DNA of 64,000 nt from Thiodiazotropha sp037384425 (GTDB lineage Bacteria; Pseudomonadota; Gammaproteobacteria; Chromatiales; Chromatiaceae). A model generated the notes under the pieces. It ran no database searches. It was given only the letters and a program-made list of their open reading frames with translations, and was not told the DNA's origin. A program made the position numbers and the translations under genes. Location of the stretch: assembly GCA_037384425.1 (NCBI GenBank), contig JARROA010000021.1, forward strand, positions 1-64,000. Reading direction: 5' to 3'. Below, in pieces: positions 54,930 through 63,565 of the stretch. Position 1 is the first letter of the stretch; the number at the start of each line of letters is the position of its first letter.

Positions 54930-55616
54930 ATGATGAGAAAACATGTAATGGCAGTCGCCCTGGCGGCTACTTTATCCACCGGTATCATCGCATCCGTCGC
55001 AACCTCGGTCCTGGCCGCGGAAGACCAAGCTGCAGATACGGATACCTCGTCTGAAAATCAGGCCGCGATAAAGACGGCTGAAAAGGACTTCGTCAAAGTG
55101 TCGTCAGACACGCAGACGGGTATGCGCGATGTACACGGTGCAAGATTGGCGATTTTTAACGGCGATCCGGAGCAGGCTCGCACCTATGTCGACGCCGCGG
55201 TAACGAGAATGGAAGATGCTGTAAAGGACGCGAATAAGTATGCGCTGGATATCAAGGCGCCGAAGGACGATGACAGCTACGTTCCATTCAATGCGAATCT
55301 TGCGTTACTGAATGCCTATGAGCCGAATACCGAGCAGGCGAAACAGATCGCCAAGGCCAAAGCCCACATACATAAGGGTATGAAGAGGGAAGCCGTCAAG
55401 GAGCTGAAGCTCGCCGAGATCGATGTTGCGGTGACCGCCAGTATGGTTCCGGTCAAGTTTGCCAAAGAGCATGTCGAACAGGCGGCCAAGCTCGTTGCTG
55501 AGCACAAGTATTATGCCGCCAATCTGGCGTTGAAGGCAGTTGATGACGCCGTAGTCGTGGAGACCTATGCGATCGATGCCGTGCCCAAGACGAAGGGGCA
55601 AGCCGAAAGCTCATGA
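54930..55616 (+). CDS. yfdX: YfdX family exported protein
   Basis: A 228-residue protein with a signal peptide (residues 1-30, cleavage near VLA-AE) and a helical YfdX domain (about 40-220; FVKVSSDTQTGMRDVHGARLAIFNG split over 53-77, and KAKAHIHKGMKREAVKELKLAEID near 148-172). YfdX of Salmonella/E. coli is an acid-stress-linked periplasmic chaperone-like protein of unclear mechanism. AAGGAG stands before the ATG. The sigma-54-type promoter upstream suggests control by a nutrient or stress signal. A GC hairpin CAGCACG/CGTGCTG (55627-55657) follows the stop and may end the transcript, though without a T-run. Confidence 0.87.
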   Translation: MMRKHVMAVALAATLSTGIIASVATSVLAAEDQAADTDTSSENQAAIKTAEKDFVKVSSDTQTGMRDVHGARLAIFNGDPEQARTYVDAAVTRMEDAVKDANKYALDIKAPKDDDSYVPFNANLALLNAYEPNTEQAKQIAKAKAHIHKGMKREAVKELKLAEIDVAVTASMVPVKFAKEHVEQAAKLVAEHKYYAANLALKAVDDAVVVETYAIDAVPKTKGQAESS

Positions 55617-56078
55617 GATTGACTGCCAGCACGTGAGGCGACACCGCCTCCGTGCTGTTGCACACAGTACAGAAAATACGTCAATGCCATAGAACCTTGC
55701 AGTGCGGTTACTCAGAAGCCAACTGAAATGACATCCGGCCGTTCGGGATTGCGGGAAAGGATATTTGCGGTATTTTGGAAAGTCGAAATAAACGCTATCT
55801 GTTTCCCGGATATCTGGTGAATGACCTTGCAGGTGAAGTATCTTAGTGAAGCGTTTTCGGTGGTTTTTTACGGAAAGAAAATTAGAGAATAATGGAGCGG
55901 TGAAACCAGACCGATTCCCTATTATTTGTTTCGGCCCCCGAGTATTCTAATTGATCTAGAGCATAACGAAATATTGCGTTTTGGCGACCTGTCCCGCGCG
56001 TAAATGTCCTCGAAAAGCGAGCGGCGGGATCTTGGTTCATCTGACATGCATTCATGTTGCTAATGGAAGGAGCACGCC
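55617..56078. other. Gap between yfdX and the LuxR-type gene
   Basis: About 460 bases, AT-rich from 55780 to 55985. After the hairpin at 55627-55657 I recognise no gene. A possible weak promoter TTGATC-N15-TATTGC lies near 55951-55977. GGAAGGAG at 56064-56071 is the ribosome-binding site for the next gene. Confidence 0.4.
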
Positions 56079-56732
56079 ATGGATCGGGTATTCAAGTTGT
56101 TCGCCGATAGTTCGGATGGGGTCTGCATTGTGGATGGCAGACAAAACATCACACTATGGAATGCCAAAGCCAGCCGTATACTCGGTTATCGTTCGGATGA
56201 GGTTCTGGGGAAACCGTGCCACGAAGTGTTTTGTGGTTGCGATGCCGATAATCGGGTTATATGCGAACCAGCCTGCGGTTTGATCACGATGGCACAGCAC
56301 CGGCAAGAGCCATCCACTATCGAACTGTGGTGCCGCACCAAATCAGGAACCGGTGTCTGGATCAACGTAAGCACCATTATGGCTCCTTTCCGGCACCATC
56401 AGCAGTGCGCCTTGATACACCTGTTTCGTGAAGTGACGGAACAGCATGAAATGATACAGGCGGCCAAAGACTTTGCCAGAGTAGTGACTCACGGTGTTGA
56501 AGTCCATAACAACACTTCCCAGCAAGCAACGGATGAGATCGGGGAACTGACGCAGCGTGAAAAAGAGATACTGGCCTTGCTTGCTGAGGGCTACCCCGGC
56601 CAAGCCATCGCGCAGAAACTGCACATCAGCACGAGAACCGTACGTAACCATGTAACGAATATTCTTGGCAAACTGCGGGTTCATAGTCGGCTCGAAGCCG
56701 TCGCATGGTATACCCGACGTGGGTTCAATTGA
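56079..56732 (+). CDS. PAS-LuxR transcriptional regulator
   Basis: A 217-residue regulator: N-terminal PAS domain (residues 3-120; DGVCIVDGRQNITLWNAKAS, then GYRSDEVLGKPCHEVF) and a C-terminal LuxR/GerE helix-turn-helix (about 152-212; LTQREKEILALLAEG and ISTRTVRNHVTNILGKL). The PAS domain carries a cysteine cluster, CHEVFCGCD and ICEPAC, that could bind a metal or iron-sulfur cluster or sense redox state. No phosphoacceptor receiver domain is present. It lies 270 bases upstream of the peptidase/inhibitor unit in the same direction and is a candidate for its control. Confidence 0.9.
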   Translation: MDRVFKLFADSSDGVCIVDGRQNITLWNAKASRILGYRSDEVLGKPCHEVFCGCDADNRVICEPACGLITMAQHRQEPSTIELWCRTKSGTGVWINVSTIMAPFRHHQQCALIHLFREVTEQHEMIQAAKDFARVVTHGVEVHNNTSQQATDEIGELTQREKEILALLAEGYPGQAIAQKLHISTRTVRNHVTNILGKLRVHSRLEAVAWYTRRGFN

Positions 56733-57000
56733 ATGAGCCTGGGTATTGAAAAGTCGCTGTGTATATTCAGTCCGCAATGTCGGATCACGATGCCATCTCG
56801 ACGGAAAACCATTTTGGTTCTTGTGCTGTTTGCTCCATAAAAAATGAGTCACCTGACTCAGGGAATCCCCAGTTGTAGTAACTAGAATCTCTTTACGGCC
56901 AAACCAATAGCGGATTGTCGGCTGCGTATCTGTTGGATTCCCAAGCTGTAGAGAGACGAATCCACTTCAAGCTATCCACATGGACCAAGGAGGGCAGATC

Positions 57001-58104
57001 ATGCCTGACGAACTCAGTATGCAACAACTCGCCGAAGATTTAAAAAAAGCAGGTTCACCCTGGGAGATGGACCCTACCACCTCCATGGCACAACTCAGCG
57101 AGGATGAACGGCGCCAGCGCCTGGGCTTTACTCCACCACCGGGTGAAATGCAGTTCGAAGAAGCGGTCGCGCTCAACGAGGCGCAAAAAGCGCAACCGCC
57201 CGCAATCAAGGCGATAGCGGCACCTGCTTCATATGACTTGCGAAATGTGGGTGGAAAAAACTACACGACACCGGTGAGGAACCAGGGCGGTTGCGGCTCA
57301 TGCGTAGCCTTTGGTGTGGCTGCAGTATTGGAGACTCGCATCAAGCGTGGACGCAATGACCCCAGTCTTGATGTGGATCTGTCCGAAGCTCATCTATTTT
57401 ACTGCCATGCCAAGGAGGAGGGTCGAAATTGCAGTAACGGTTGGTGGCCTGACAATGCGTTGAAAAAGTCCAAGGAAAGAGGCGTTACCTTTGAGGAACA
57501 TTTCCAGTACACGGCGGGTGACCAGAACTGCGCCCTGCAGAGCGGCTGGCAGGATGACCTGGCGCTCCCGACCGGCCATACCCGCTTGGGAAACACGACG
57601 GACATCAAGCAGTGGATTGCCACCAAGGGATCGGTCACGGGTTGCTTCATCGTGTACCAGGATTTCTTCAGCTACCGCTCCGGTGTCTATCGGCATGTCT
57701 CCGGCGATGCTGCCGGGGGGCATTGTATAGAGATCCTTGGATACAATGACGCCGGCGGCTACTGGATATGCAAAAACAGCTGGGGTGAGAATTGGGGTGA
57801 AAACGGCTATTTCAGGATCGCCTATGGGCAGTGTCAAATTGAAACCTGGGCCGGGCCCTTTGGCGTGAATAGTGTATCGCTTCGCACCTGGGCACGTAAC
57901 GCCCGTGTCAATGGACTGTGGACCAATCGCAATGACCTCAATGCCTGGGTGCATTTTTCCGGAATCGGGTGGCGCAGCGTTTCCCGCACCAATGCTACGG
58001 TTCAACACACCATGCTCACCGAACTGATCGGTGCCAAGGCGGTTAACCGACGCGTGGATGCTCTGGAGGTGGACCGGCAAATACAGCAGGTCTACGTGAT
58101 TTGA
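57001..58104 (+). CDS. Papain-family (C1) cysteine peptidase with C-terminal extra domain
   Basis: A 367-residue C1 peptidase. Residues 1-75 are a hydrophilic leader or propeptide without signal sequence (with EDERRQRLGF). The catalytic domain (about 76-290) has the oxyanion glutamine Q95 and nucleophile C101 in NQGGCGSC, histidine H241 in GGHCIEILGY and asparagine N259 in KNSWGENWGENGY, so it should be active. Residues about 300-367 form a separate domain that recurs in the next gene (LW-N--D-NA, GWR, terminal YV). ATG 57001 follows AAGGAGGG; ATG 56980 lacks such a site. The lack of a signal peptide and the chagasin-like gene two genes on suggest cytosolic synthesis with a dedicated inhibitor. 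Confidence 0.93.
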   Translation: MPDELSMQQLAEDLKKAGSPWEMDPTTSMAQLSEDERRQRLGFTPPPGEMQFEEAVALNEAQKAQPPAIKAIAAPASYDLRNVGGKNYTTPVRNQGGCGSCVAFGVAAVLETRIKRGRNDPSLDVDLSEAHLFYCHAKEEGRNCSNGWWPDNALKKSKERGVTFEEHFQYTAGDQNCALQSGWQDDLALPTGHTRLGNTTDIKQWIATKGSVTGCFIVYQDFFSYRSGVYRHVSGDAAGGHCIEILGYNDAGGYWICKNSWGENWGENGYFRIAYGQCQIETWAGPFGVNSVSLRTWARNARVNGLWTNRNDLNAWVHFSGIGWRSVSRTNATVQHTMLTELIGAKAVNRRVDALEVDRQIQQVYVI

Positions 58105-58158
58105 CCACCAGCTTCACACACTTTTGATTCGAATTTCATTCACAGGGAGAGTCATTCC

Positions 58159-58539
58159 ATGGCGAAGACACAAAAATCCGTAGTTGAGAGCCCGATCAGG
58201 GAGCCCGCGCAATCCATCACCGAAGCCGCCGTACGTGAGGCTGCTCCGACCTTGCAACCGGATACCCTAGAGGGCGGTACCGTTGAGGGACGGTTAACTG
58301 TACCCAGTATGACCCCCCCCTGGTACAACGGAAAGAAGATTACCGCGCTGTGGTGTAACCAAACCGACAGGAACGCCTATATTTATGTCGGTGGCATGGG
58401 CTGGCGAAAACTGTCCAATGCCAATGCCAGCGCGCTGCTCAGCATGGTCATGCTGGCCTCTCATGCCGAACAGACCAACGCAACCGTCAATTTGCGCGTC
58501 GAGTCCGACAATATGGTGCATGAAATCTATGTCTGGTAG
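58159..58539 (+). CDS. Small protein sharing the peptidase's C-terminal domain
   Basis: A 126-residue protein. Residues 1-50 are polar and probably disordered. Residues about 60-126 align with the last 65 residues of the peptidase: both have LW, an N-x-x-D-x-NA segment, GWR, a central NA and a final YV(I/W). So the two genes share a duplicated domain of unknown fold, outside the papain core. Possible roles are pairing of the two proteins, delivery to a common target, or competition for a partner. GGGAGAG lies before the ATG; the next gene starts seven bases after its stop. Confidence 0.8.
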   Translation: MAKTQKSVVESPIREPAQSITEAAVREAAPTLQPDTLEGGTVEGRLTVPSMTPPWYNGKKITALWCNQTDRNAYIYVGGMGWRKLSNANASALLSMVMLASHAEQTNATVNLRVESDNMVHEIYVW

Positions 58540-58546
58540 TTGAATC

Positions 58547-58879
58547 ATGCCTGCAGTAACCCTGGGCATCGAAAGCGACGGACTCGCGCTGCCGGTCGTC
58601 GCTGGAGATGAAATCATCATCCGGTTGCCAGAGAGCCCGACCACGGGAGTGCGCTGGGATCTTTGGCAACCGGAAGGTCCCGTTGAACTGATCGACGACC
58701 GCTACGAACAACCTTCAAGTGGCGGTATAGGCGCCTCCGCCGTTCGCGTATTCACCTTTCATGCACTGCGCCCGGGTAAGGCAAAATTGAATCTGAAGCG
58801 TTGGCAGTCGTGGGAAGGCGAGGCTTCTGTGGACGCAACCTTCTCTGTCGTATTGGAAATCCTTGAAGGTCCCCGTTAA
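58547..58879 (+). CDS. Chagasin-like inhibitor of papain-family peptidases (I42)
   Basis: A 110-residue protein with the three loop motifs of chagasin-family inhibitors: SPTTGVRWD (residues 30-38; family NPTTG-x-W), GGIGA (59-63; family GxGG) and the third loop around RPGKAK / KRWQSWEG (75-91; family RPW). The immunoglobulin-like fold inhibits C1 cysteine peptidases by filling the active-site cleft. There is no signal peptide, so it shares the cytosol with the C1 peptidase encoded 440 bases upstream in the same unit. The obvious role is to restrain that peptidase until release or secretion. Confidence 0.88.
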   Translation: MPAVTLGIESDGLALPVVAGDEIIIRLPESPTTGVRWDLWQPEGPVELIDDRYEQPSSGGIGASAVRVFTFHALRPGKAKLNLKRWQSWEGEASVDATFSVVLEILEGPR

Positions 58880-59126
58880 GCCGTCATGGCATCGTTTGGG
58901 CGTTGTTAACGCTTGAACTCACATTCCCCAATTCCTGCCGATTGCGACTTGAGTCCCTGATCCGTAGTCCATGAGAACTGTGTGCACACAGGATTCATGT
59001 CTAGTCGGAGCAGATCATCACGCTCTCAGGAGATACCGGTATGTACAACCAGTAAGGCAAGTGTCTCAACTGTGCCGCAAATAGAAATGAATCCAGGTAT
59101 GCGTGTCGTTGATCCGCTTGGCGATC

Positions 59127-60125
59127 TCAGGCCTGGATCAGGATGAGCCAGGTGATAGTGCCAAACAATAAAAGCATCAGGCTGATTATGGTTGCGAGTA
59201 AGCGCCATGGTACCGGTGGCGGCGACCAGGGGATATCCAGGCGTTCGAATACAGGACGCAGGGCAATGTGAAAGACGGGCAGCAGCGGCTTTTGCAGATT
59301 GCCGCGCCAAAGCAGAGCGCTGTTTTTCAGGCGTATAAACCGGGCAGCTCCGTCTGGCTCGAAGGAAAGCAGATATTCATTTGGTGCGAGAGAGAGCGAG
59401 CGATGCCTGGGCATTGTTACCTCAGAGGGTAACCAGGGTCCAGCGCGCGTGAGGAAAGCGGGAAACGCTTTCGCTTCGCCGTAGAAGAGCAGACGCTGGG
59501 GCGGCAGACGCCTCAAGGCCTGTTCGATTTCCCACCATAGCCCGCCACCCTTACCCAACATAAGCACCACCAGGCCGGCATTTTGCATGAGATCGATGAC
59601 CTTCTGCTGCCAGGCATTGTCATCGATATAGATACGCTCAGCGCCCAGTGGCGGAAGGGATTCGCCGGGACGGCCTACGGCGATAACCGGCCCGATGCCC
59701 TGTAGTGCTTCTACCAGATTTTCCTCCCTGGTGGAGACGACAAGCGGATTGATCCTGGCGAGTTCGGGTGCGTCGGCCAGTTTCGCGTCATCGGAGAATG
59801 TACGTAGATAGAGCACCGGTGCGCGCGTGTCGTTCAAGGCGTCTGTTGTCCCTACCCCTGCTCGCAACTGTCGCGCTCGATTGAGAAAGCGGGTGCCGAA
59901 AACCAGCAGAGGTGAGCCCGTGGCCAGGAACACCGACCAAGCCAATGCACCGGTGGGCATCGAATCAGGCCAGAAAGCCTCGATGACGAGTATCGCTCCG
60001 GTGCTGACGGCCAGGCTGACTGGCAAGGCGGCAAGCATGAAAGCGATGCCGACAGTGCTCCAGAATGCGGGCTTATTCCAGTGCGGCACTGTCTCTTGCG
60101 GTGATGGCCGGGTGGTCGGCTTCAT
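59127..60125 (-). CDS. Membrane protein with a central TIR/SLOG-like cytosolic domain
   Basis: A 332-residue protein: two helices near residues 18-45 and 55-75, a cytosolic domain at about 85-215, and one more helix near 307-328. The central domain opens with PVLYLRTFSDD, has GPVIAVGRPGESLPPLGAERIYIDD and ends with LVVLMLGKGGGLWWEIEQAL. I know this pattern from unnamed membrane proteins of actinobacteria and proteobacteria; its alpha/beta layout and the DD and WE residues recall TIR or nucleotide-sensing folds, but this is an inference. ATG 60125 follows GAGAGGAG. It reads toward the chagasin-like gene from the right; any link is unproven. Confidence 0.72.
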   Translation of the reverse strand: MKPTTRPSPQETVPHWNKPAFWSTVGIAFMLAALPVSLAVSTGAILVIEAFWPDSMPTGALAWSVFLATGSPLLVFGTRFLNRARQLRAGVGTTDALNDTRAPVLYLRTFSDDAKLADAPELARINPLVVSTREENLVEALQGIGPVIAVGRPGESLPPLGAERIYIDDNAWQQKVIDLMQNAGLVVLMLGKGGGLWWEIEQALRRLPPQRLLFYGEAKAFPAFLTRAGPWLPSEVTMPRHRSLSLAPNEYLLSFEPDGAARFIRLKNSALLWRGNLQKPLLPVFHIALRPVFERLDIPWSPPPVPWRLLATIISLMLLLFGTITWLILIQA

Positions 60126-60512
60126 CTGGCTCCTCTCAGGGGCAGGCATGCGGTCTTCGGTAAGCTTCGTGTCGTTGGGCTGATGATGTAGAGTATGGTC
60201 GGATACTTGATAACGGCCAATGCGCGATCGCTGTGGGTGGGGACGGTTTCAAGTGGCTCAGTAGTGCGTGGCCACTGCCAAATCAATAGCCGAACGAACA
60301 GGACTTGTTTTGTGAGTACCGTCAACGCTGAGTGTTTCTGCTCGAAAGTTCGGATACGCCAGAAGTCACCATACTGAACAAGCGGTTTTTGCGATGGCGA
60401 CAAGCTGTTGAGTTTGCGTCGCTGTTGCGTATTCTGACACTCTTGGCCATGCGTCGGGTATGACCGTCAAGCGTCCAATTGCTCAATTCTTTCAGGATGG
60501 GATTACCCAGTG
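60126..60512. other. Divergent intergenic region
   Basis: About 390 bases between two divergent membrane-protein genes. No gene, clear promoter pair or repeat was recognised. AGGATGG at 60494-60500 is the probable ribosome-binding site of the right-hand gene. Confidence 0.4.
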
Positions 60513-60968
60513 ATGACTGAAGAGTTTCCAGATGTGGCATCCGCTGAGACACCGTCGACCAGGCAACGCCTGTTCGTGCGTTACTTTATTGCGATACTGA
60601 TCGATCTTGTCGTTCTGAATCTGTTCGCGGAGTACTGGAGCCGGGTGTATGTCGAGGCTTTCACCGTTTCCCTTTTCGTGGCTGTGCTGCTTCAGGTGTT
60701 ACTGAAGCTTACCCTGGCGATTGAACACAGGGTGCGCCACTATTTTCAATCCATGGCTGGCGTGAAAGGGCGGATATTGCGGGTGGCCAGTGCCTGGGTG
60801 ATTTTGTTCCTTTCCAAATTCGTCATGCTCGGTCTGATCGATATCGCGTTCGGCGACAACATCCGATTCGACGGCGCACTGCATGGAGCGGGGCCCTTTA
60901 TCGCCATGCTGTTCGCTATGCTGGCCGCGGAAGAGGTTTTCATCCGACTCTATCGCCGTCTTGCCTGA
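60513..60968 (+). CDS. Four-helix membrane protein of unknown function
   Basis: A 151-residue protein with about four helices (residues 20-40, 45-68, 90-112 and 125-143) and short polar ends. I recognise no family. ATG 60513 is used; the GTG at 60510 immediately before it is an alternative. It stands alone, without overlap with neighbours. Confidence 0.6.
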   Translation: MTEEFPDVASAETPSTRQRLFVRYFIAILIDLVVLNLFAEYWSRVYVEAFTVSLFVAVLLQVLLKLTLAIEHRVRHYFQSMAGVKGRILRVASAWVILFLSKFVMLGLIDIAFGDNIRFDGALHGAGPFIAMLFAMLAAEEVFIRLYRRLA

Positions 60969-61151
60969 GGTAGGTAGGGGAGAGGCGTGTCTGATATGGA
61001 TGATTTTCCATTGTTTGCGCGGTAGGTCACTGATGTTACTGAAGCCGGCACTCGGCACGGCGGGATGGCGCATGCCATCGGGTCCTCTCGCTGTCTGAGC
61101 CTGAAAAATAGTCATGTGGCGCTTTCGGAGGTTGCTGCTGAATCGGGTGCT

Positions 61152-61769
61152 TCAGTGCTTGGGCGGGATAATGGCCTCTACCAGTGCAAGAAAGCTCTCC
61201 TTGTCCAGATAGCGAATGGCCTGCCAGCCCGCCGACCGGGCTCGCATGACGTTGCTCTGCATGTCATCCACGAACAGGATCTCGCCGGGAGACAACGCTA
61301 AATGAGCGGCGATCTCGCGGAACAAGTTGGGGTCGCGTTTCCCATTTCCCATGTGGTAACTGTTGTAGACGCGGTCGAAATGGCGAAAGAAATGGTCCCT
61401 CTGATCGAGCCAGTCCAGCCAGTGGGACTGGTCGCTTAGGATGGCTGTGAGGTAGCCCTGCACACGCAGCTGCTCTACCCAATCGATCATCCAGGGGCGC
61501 AGGACGAAGCCGTCCAGAACACGTTGTGTCAACTCGGTGTCACTGCCTTTCAATCCGGCGCCATCCCGCATGGCCTGCCAGAATTCCGCTTCCGAGCCGC
61601 GTCCGATGATGAACCCCGAATCGTAGACCGCGTATTTGGCCACCTGCAGCGTGGCGTTGCCATCAAGTCCCTGTTCGCGGGAGATTGCCCGCAGGCTGTT
61701 TTGAAACCCCTCGTCTGCAATGACGCCGCCGTAATCCAGCAAAACCGCCCTAATTGTGTTGTTTGTCAT
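61152..61769 (-). CDS. HAD-superfamily hydrolase
   Basis: A 205-residue HAD hydrolase of subfamily IA. Motif I is LLDYGGVIAD with nucleophile Asp12; the second residue of the usual DxD pair is glycine (DYG), as in the HAD IA 'YihX/epoxide-hydrolase-N' group where the general acid may differ. A helical cap spans about residues 18-95, motif II serine lies in ILSDQS, motif III lysine in GKRDPNLF, and motif IV is FVDDMQSNV. Phosphatase activity on a small metabolite is likely. It is divergent from the TPP enzyme gene, whose start is 115 bases away. Confidence 0.87.
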   Translation of the reverse strand: MTNNTIRAVLLDYGGVIADEGFQNSLRAISREQGLDGNATLQVAKYAVYDSGFIIGRGSEAEFWQAMRDGAGLKGSDTELTQRVLDGFVLRPWMIDWVEQLRVQGYLTAILSDQSHWLDWLDQRDHFFRHFDRVYNSYHMGNGKRDPNLFREIAAHLALSPGEILFVDDMQSNVMRARSAGWQAIRYLDKESFLALVEAIIPPKH

Positions 61770-61884
61770 CGTTCGGCCTTCGCACTGCCCCGGTTCGGTG
61801 GCTTATCATACCCCGGGAGTTCCATTTGTGGGCCAATACCATTATTCTTCAGCCCTTGCTAAAACGAAATTCTGTAGTCTAATC

Positions 61885-63555
61885 ATGAAGGTACCGGTCA
61901 GCCAGATCCTCGTTCAGTTCCTGGAGAAGCTGGGAGTCAGATGCATTTTCGGCATCCCGGGTTCGCATATCCTGCCGGTTTACGACGGTCTGTTCGATTC
62001 CTCCATACGCTCGTTTTTGGTGAAACATGAGCAGGCGGCTGCATTTATGGCCGGCGGCTATGCCCGTGCGACTGGCGAGGTGGGCGCTTGCATCACCACG
62101 GCAGGGCCCGGTGCCACCAATCTGGTGACCGGTATCGCCAGCGCCTACAGCGACAATCTGCCGGTGATTGCGATTACCGGTGAAGCGCCCACTCATATCT
62201 TCGGCAAAGGTGGGTTGCAGGAGAGTTCCGGCGAGGGCGGCAGCGTCGACCAGGTCGCGCTGTTCACCGGCATCACCAGATACCACAAGCTGATCGAGCG
62301 CACCGACTACCTGGCCAGCGTGTTGAACCAGGCGGCGAAACACCTGCTTTCCGGGACCCCGGGACCGGTAGTGCTGAGCATCCCCTACAACGTCCAGAAA
62401 GAGTTGGTGGACGGGGATCTTCTCGAGCAGGTGGCTTTTTCCCGCCCGCACGCAGAACCGCTCATACCCGGGCAGTACATCGATCAGAGCCTGGCCCTGC
62501 TTGGCAAAGCGCAACATCCCCTGATCGTCGCCGGATATGGCTGCATACTTGCTGGCGCCCAGCCCCATCTGAAGCGTATCAGCGAACAACTGAACATACC
62601 GGTAACCAGCAGTCTCAAGGCCAAGGGTGCGCTGGACGAGCGCTCGGCTATGTCCCTCGGCAGCCTCGGTGTGACCTCCGGTGGCTACGCCGTGCGCTAT
62701 CTGGAACACGAGGCCGACCTGGTGATGATGCTGGGCGCTGGCTATAACGAGCGTACCAGTTATGTCTGGGACAAGAGGCTGCTCGAAGGCAAGAAGATCA
62801 TCCAGGTCGACAATAATCCTCAGCAGCTGGAGAAGGTGTATCGGGCAGACCAGGTGGTGCAGGCGGATCTCTCGGCCTATCTCCAGGCGCTGGAGCGTGC
62901 CATGGAGGATCGAGGAGTTGCCCCGAAGGCACCGGTGGACGTCGCCGCCTTCATCGATGCCGCTCAATCGGAAATCGACAGTGCGGGTGAGACCATCTTC
63001 AACCGGCAGTTCGATCAGGTGAAGGCATTCTATCGATGGCTGGAAAACCGGTTTCCAGAAGGCTTGATCATGTTCGATGACAATATCGTCTTCGCGCAGA
63101 ATTTTTATCGTGTCTCCACAAACGATCGCTATTATCCCAATACCGGTATCTCGTCCCTCGGTCATGCGGTACCGGCCGCCATCGGCGCCGCCTGCGGAAC
63201 AAGCCGGCCGATTTTCGCCATGATCGGCGATGGCGGTTTTCAGATGTGCGCCATGGAGGTCATGACGGCGGTCAATTACGGAATTCCCCTGAATATCGTG
63301 TTGCTCAACAATGACACCATGGGCCTGATACGAAAAAACCAGCACCAGCACTATCACGACCGCTTCATCGATTGCGATTTCATCAATCCCGATTACGCAG
63401 TACTGGCACGGTCCTTCGGTATCCGCTACATGTGTGTGGACGGGGAACGGGAACTGGGGGAACAACTGGCAGACATGGATTTCGAGCGCGGTATCAACCT
63501 GATCGAGATACCGATCGACCGGGATGCCTATCCGAACTATTCTTCGCGGCGTTGA
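61885..63555 (+). CDS. Thiamine-diphosphate-dependent enzyme of the acetolactate synthase type
   Basis: A 556-residue enzyme with the three-domain layout of the acetolactate synthase/pyruvate decarboxylase family. The Pyr domain has catalytic Glu49 in KHEQAAAFMAGGYARATG. The middle domain is present, and the PP domain has the TPP motif GDGGFQM near 448 with the later NNDTMG. It is not standard IlvB: the C-terminal half lacks typical IlvB signature order and no small subunit gene follows. Sulfoacetaldehyde acetyltransferase, glyoxylate carboligase or a sugar-linked decarboxylase are possible. I use ATG 61885, which aligns the N terminus, although no ribosome-binding site is seen. A probable glycosyltransferase gene starts ten bases after its stop. 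Confidence 0.87.
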   Translation: MKVPVSQILVQFLEKLGVRCIFGIPGSHILPVYDGLFDSSIRSFLVKHEQAAAFMAGGYARATGEVGACITTAGPGATNLVTGIASAYSDNLPVIAITGEAPTHIFGKGGLQESSGEGGSVDQVALFTGITRYHKLIERTDYLASVLNQAAKHLLSGTPGPVVLSIPYNVQKELVDGDLLEQVAFSRPHAEPLIPGQYIDQSLALLGKAQHPLIVAGYGCILAGAQPHLKRISEQLNIPVTSSLKAKGALDERSAMSLGSLGVTSGGYAVRYLEHEADLVMMLGAGYNERTSYVWDKRLLEGKKIIQVDNNPQQLEKVYRADQVVQADLSAYLQALERAMEDRGVAPKAPVDVAAFIDAAQSEIDSAGETIFNRQFDQVKAFYRWLENRFPEGLIMFDDNIVFAQNFYRVSTNDRYYPNTGISSLGHAVPAAIGAACGTSRPIFAMIGDGGFQMCAMEVMTAVNYGIPLNIVLLNNDTMGLIRKNQHQHYHDRFIDCDFINPDYAVLARSFGIRYMCVDGERELGEQLADMDFERGINLIEIPIDRDAYPNYSSRR

Positions 63556-63565
63556 ATACACAGGA

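Noticed and set aside
61879..63561. 560-residue leftward frame over the TPP enzyme gene
   Set aside because: Antisense shadow of a clear thiamine-diphosphate enzyme.
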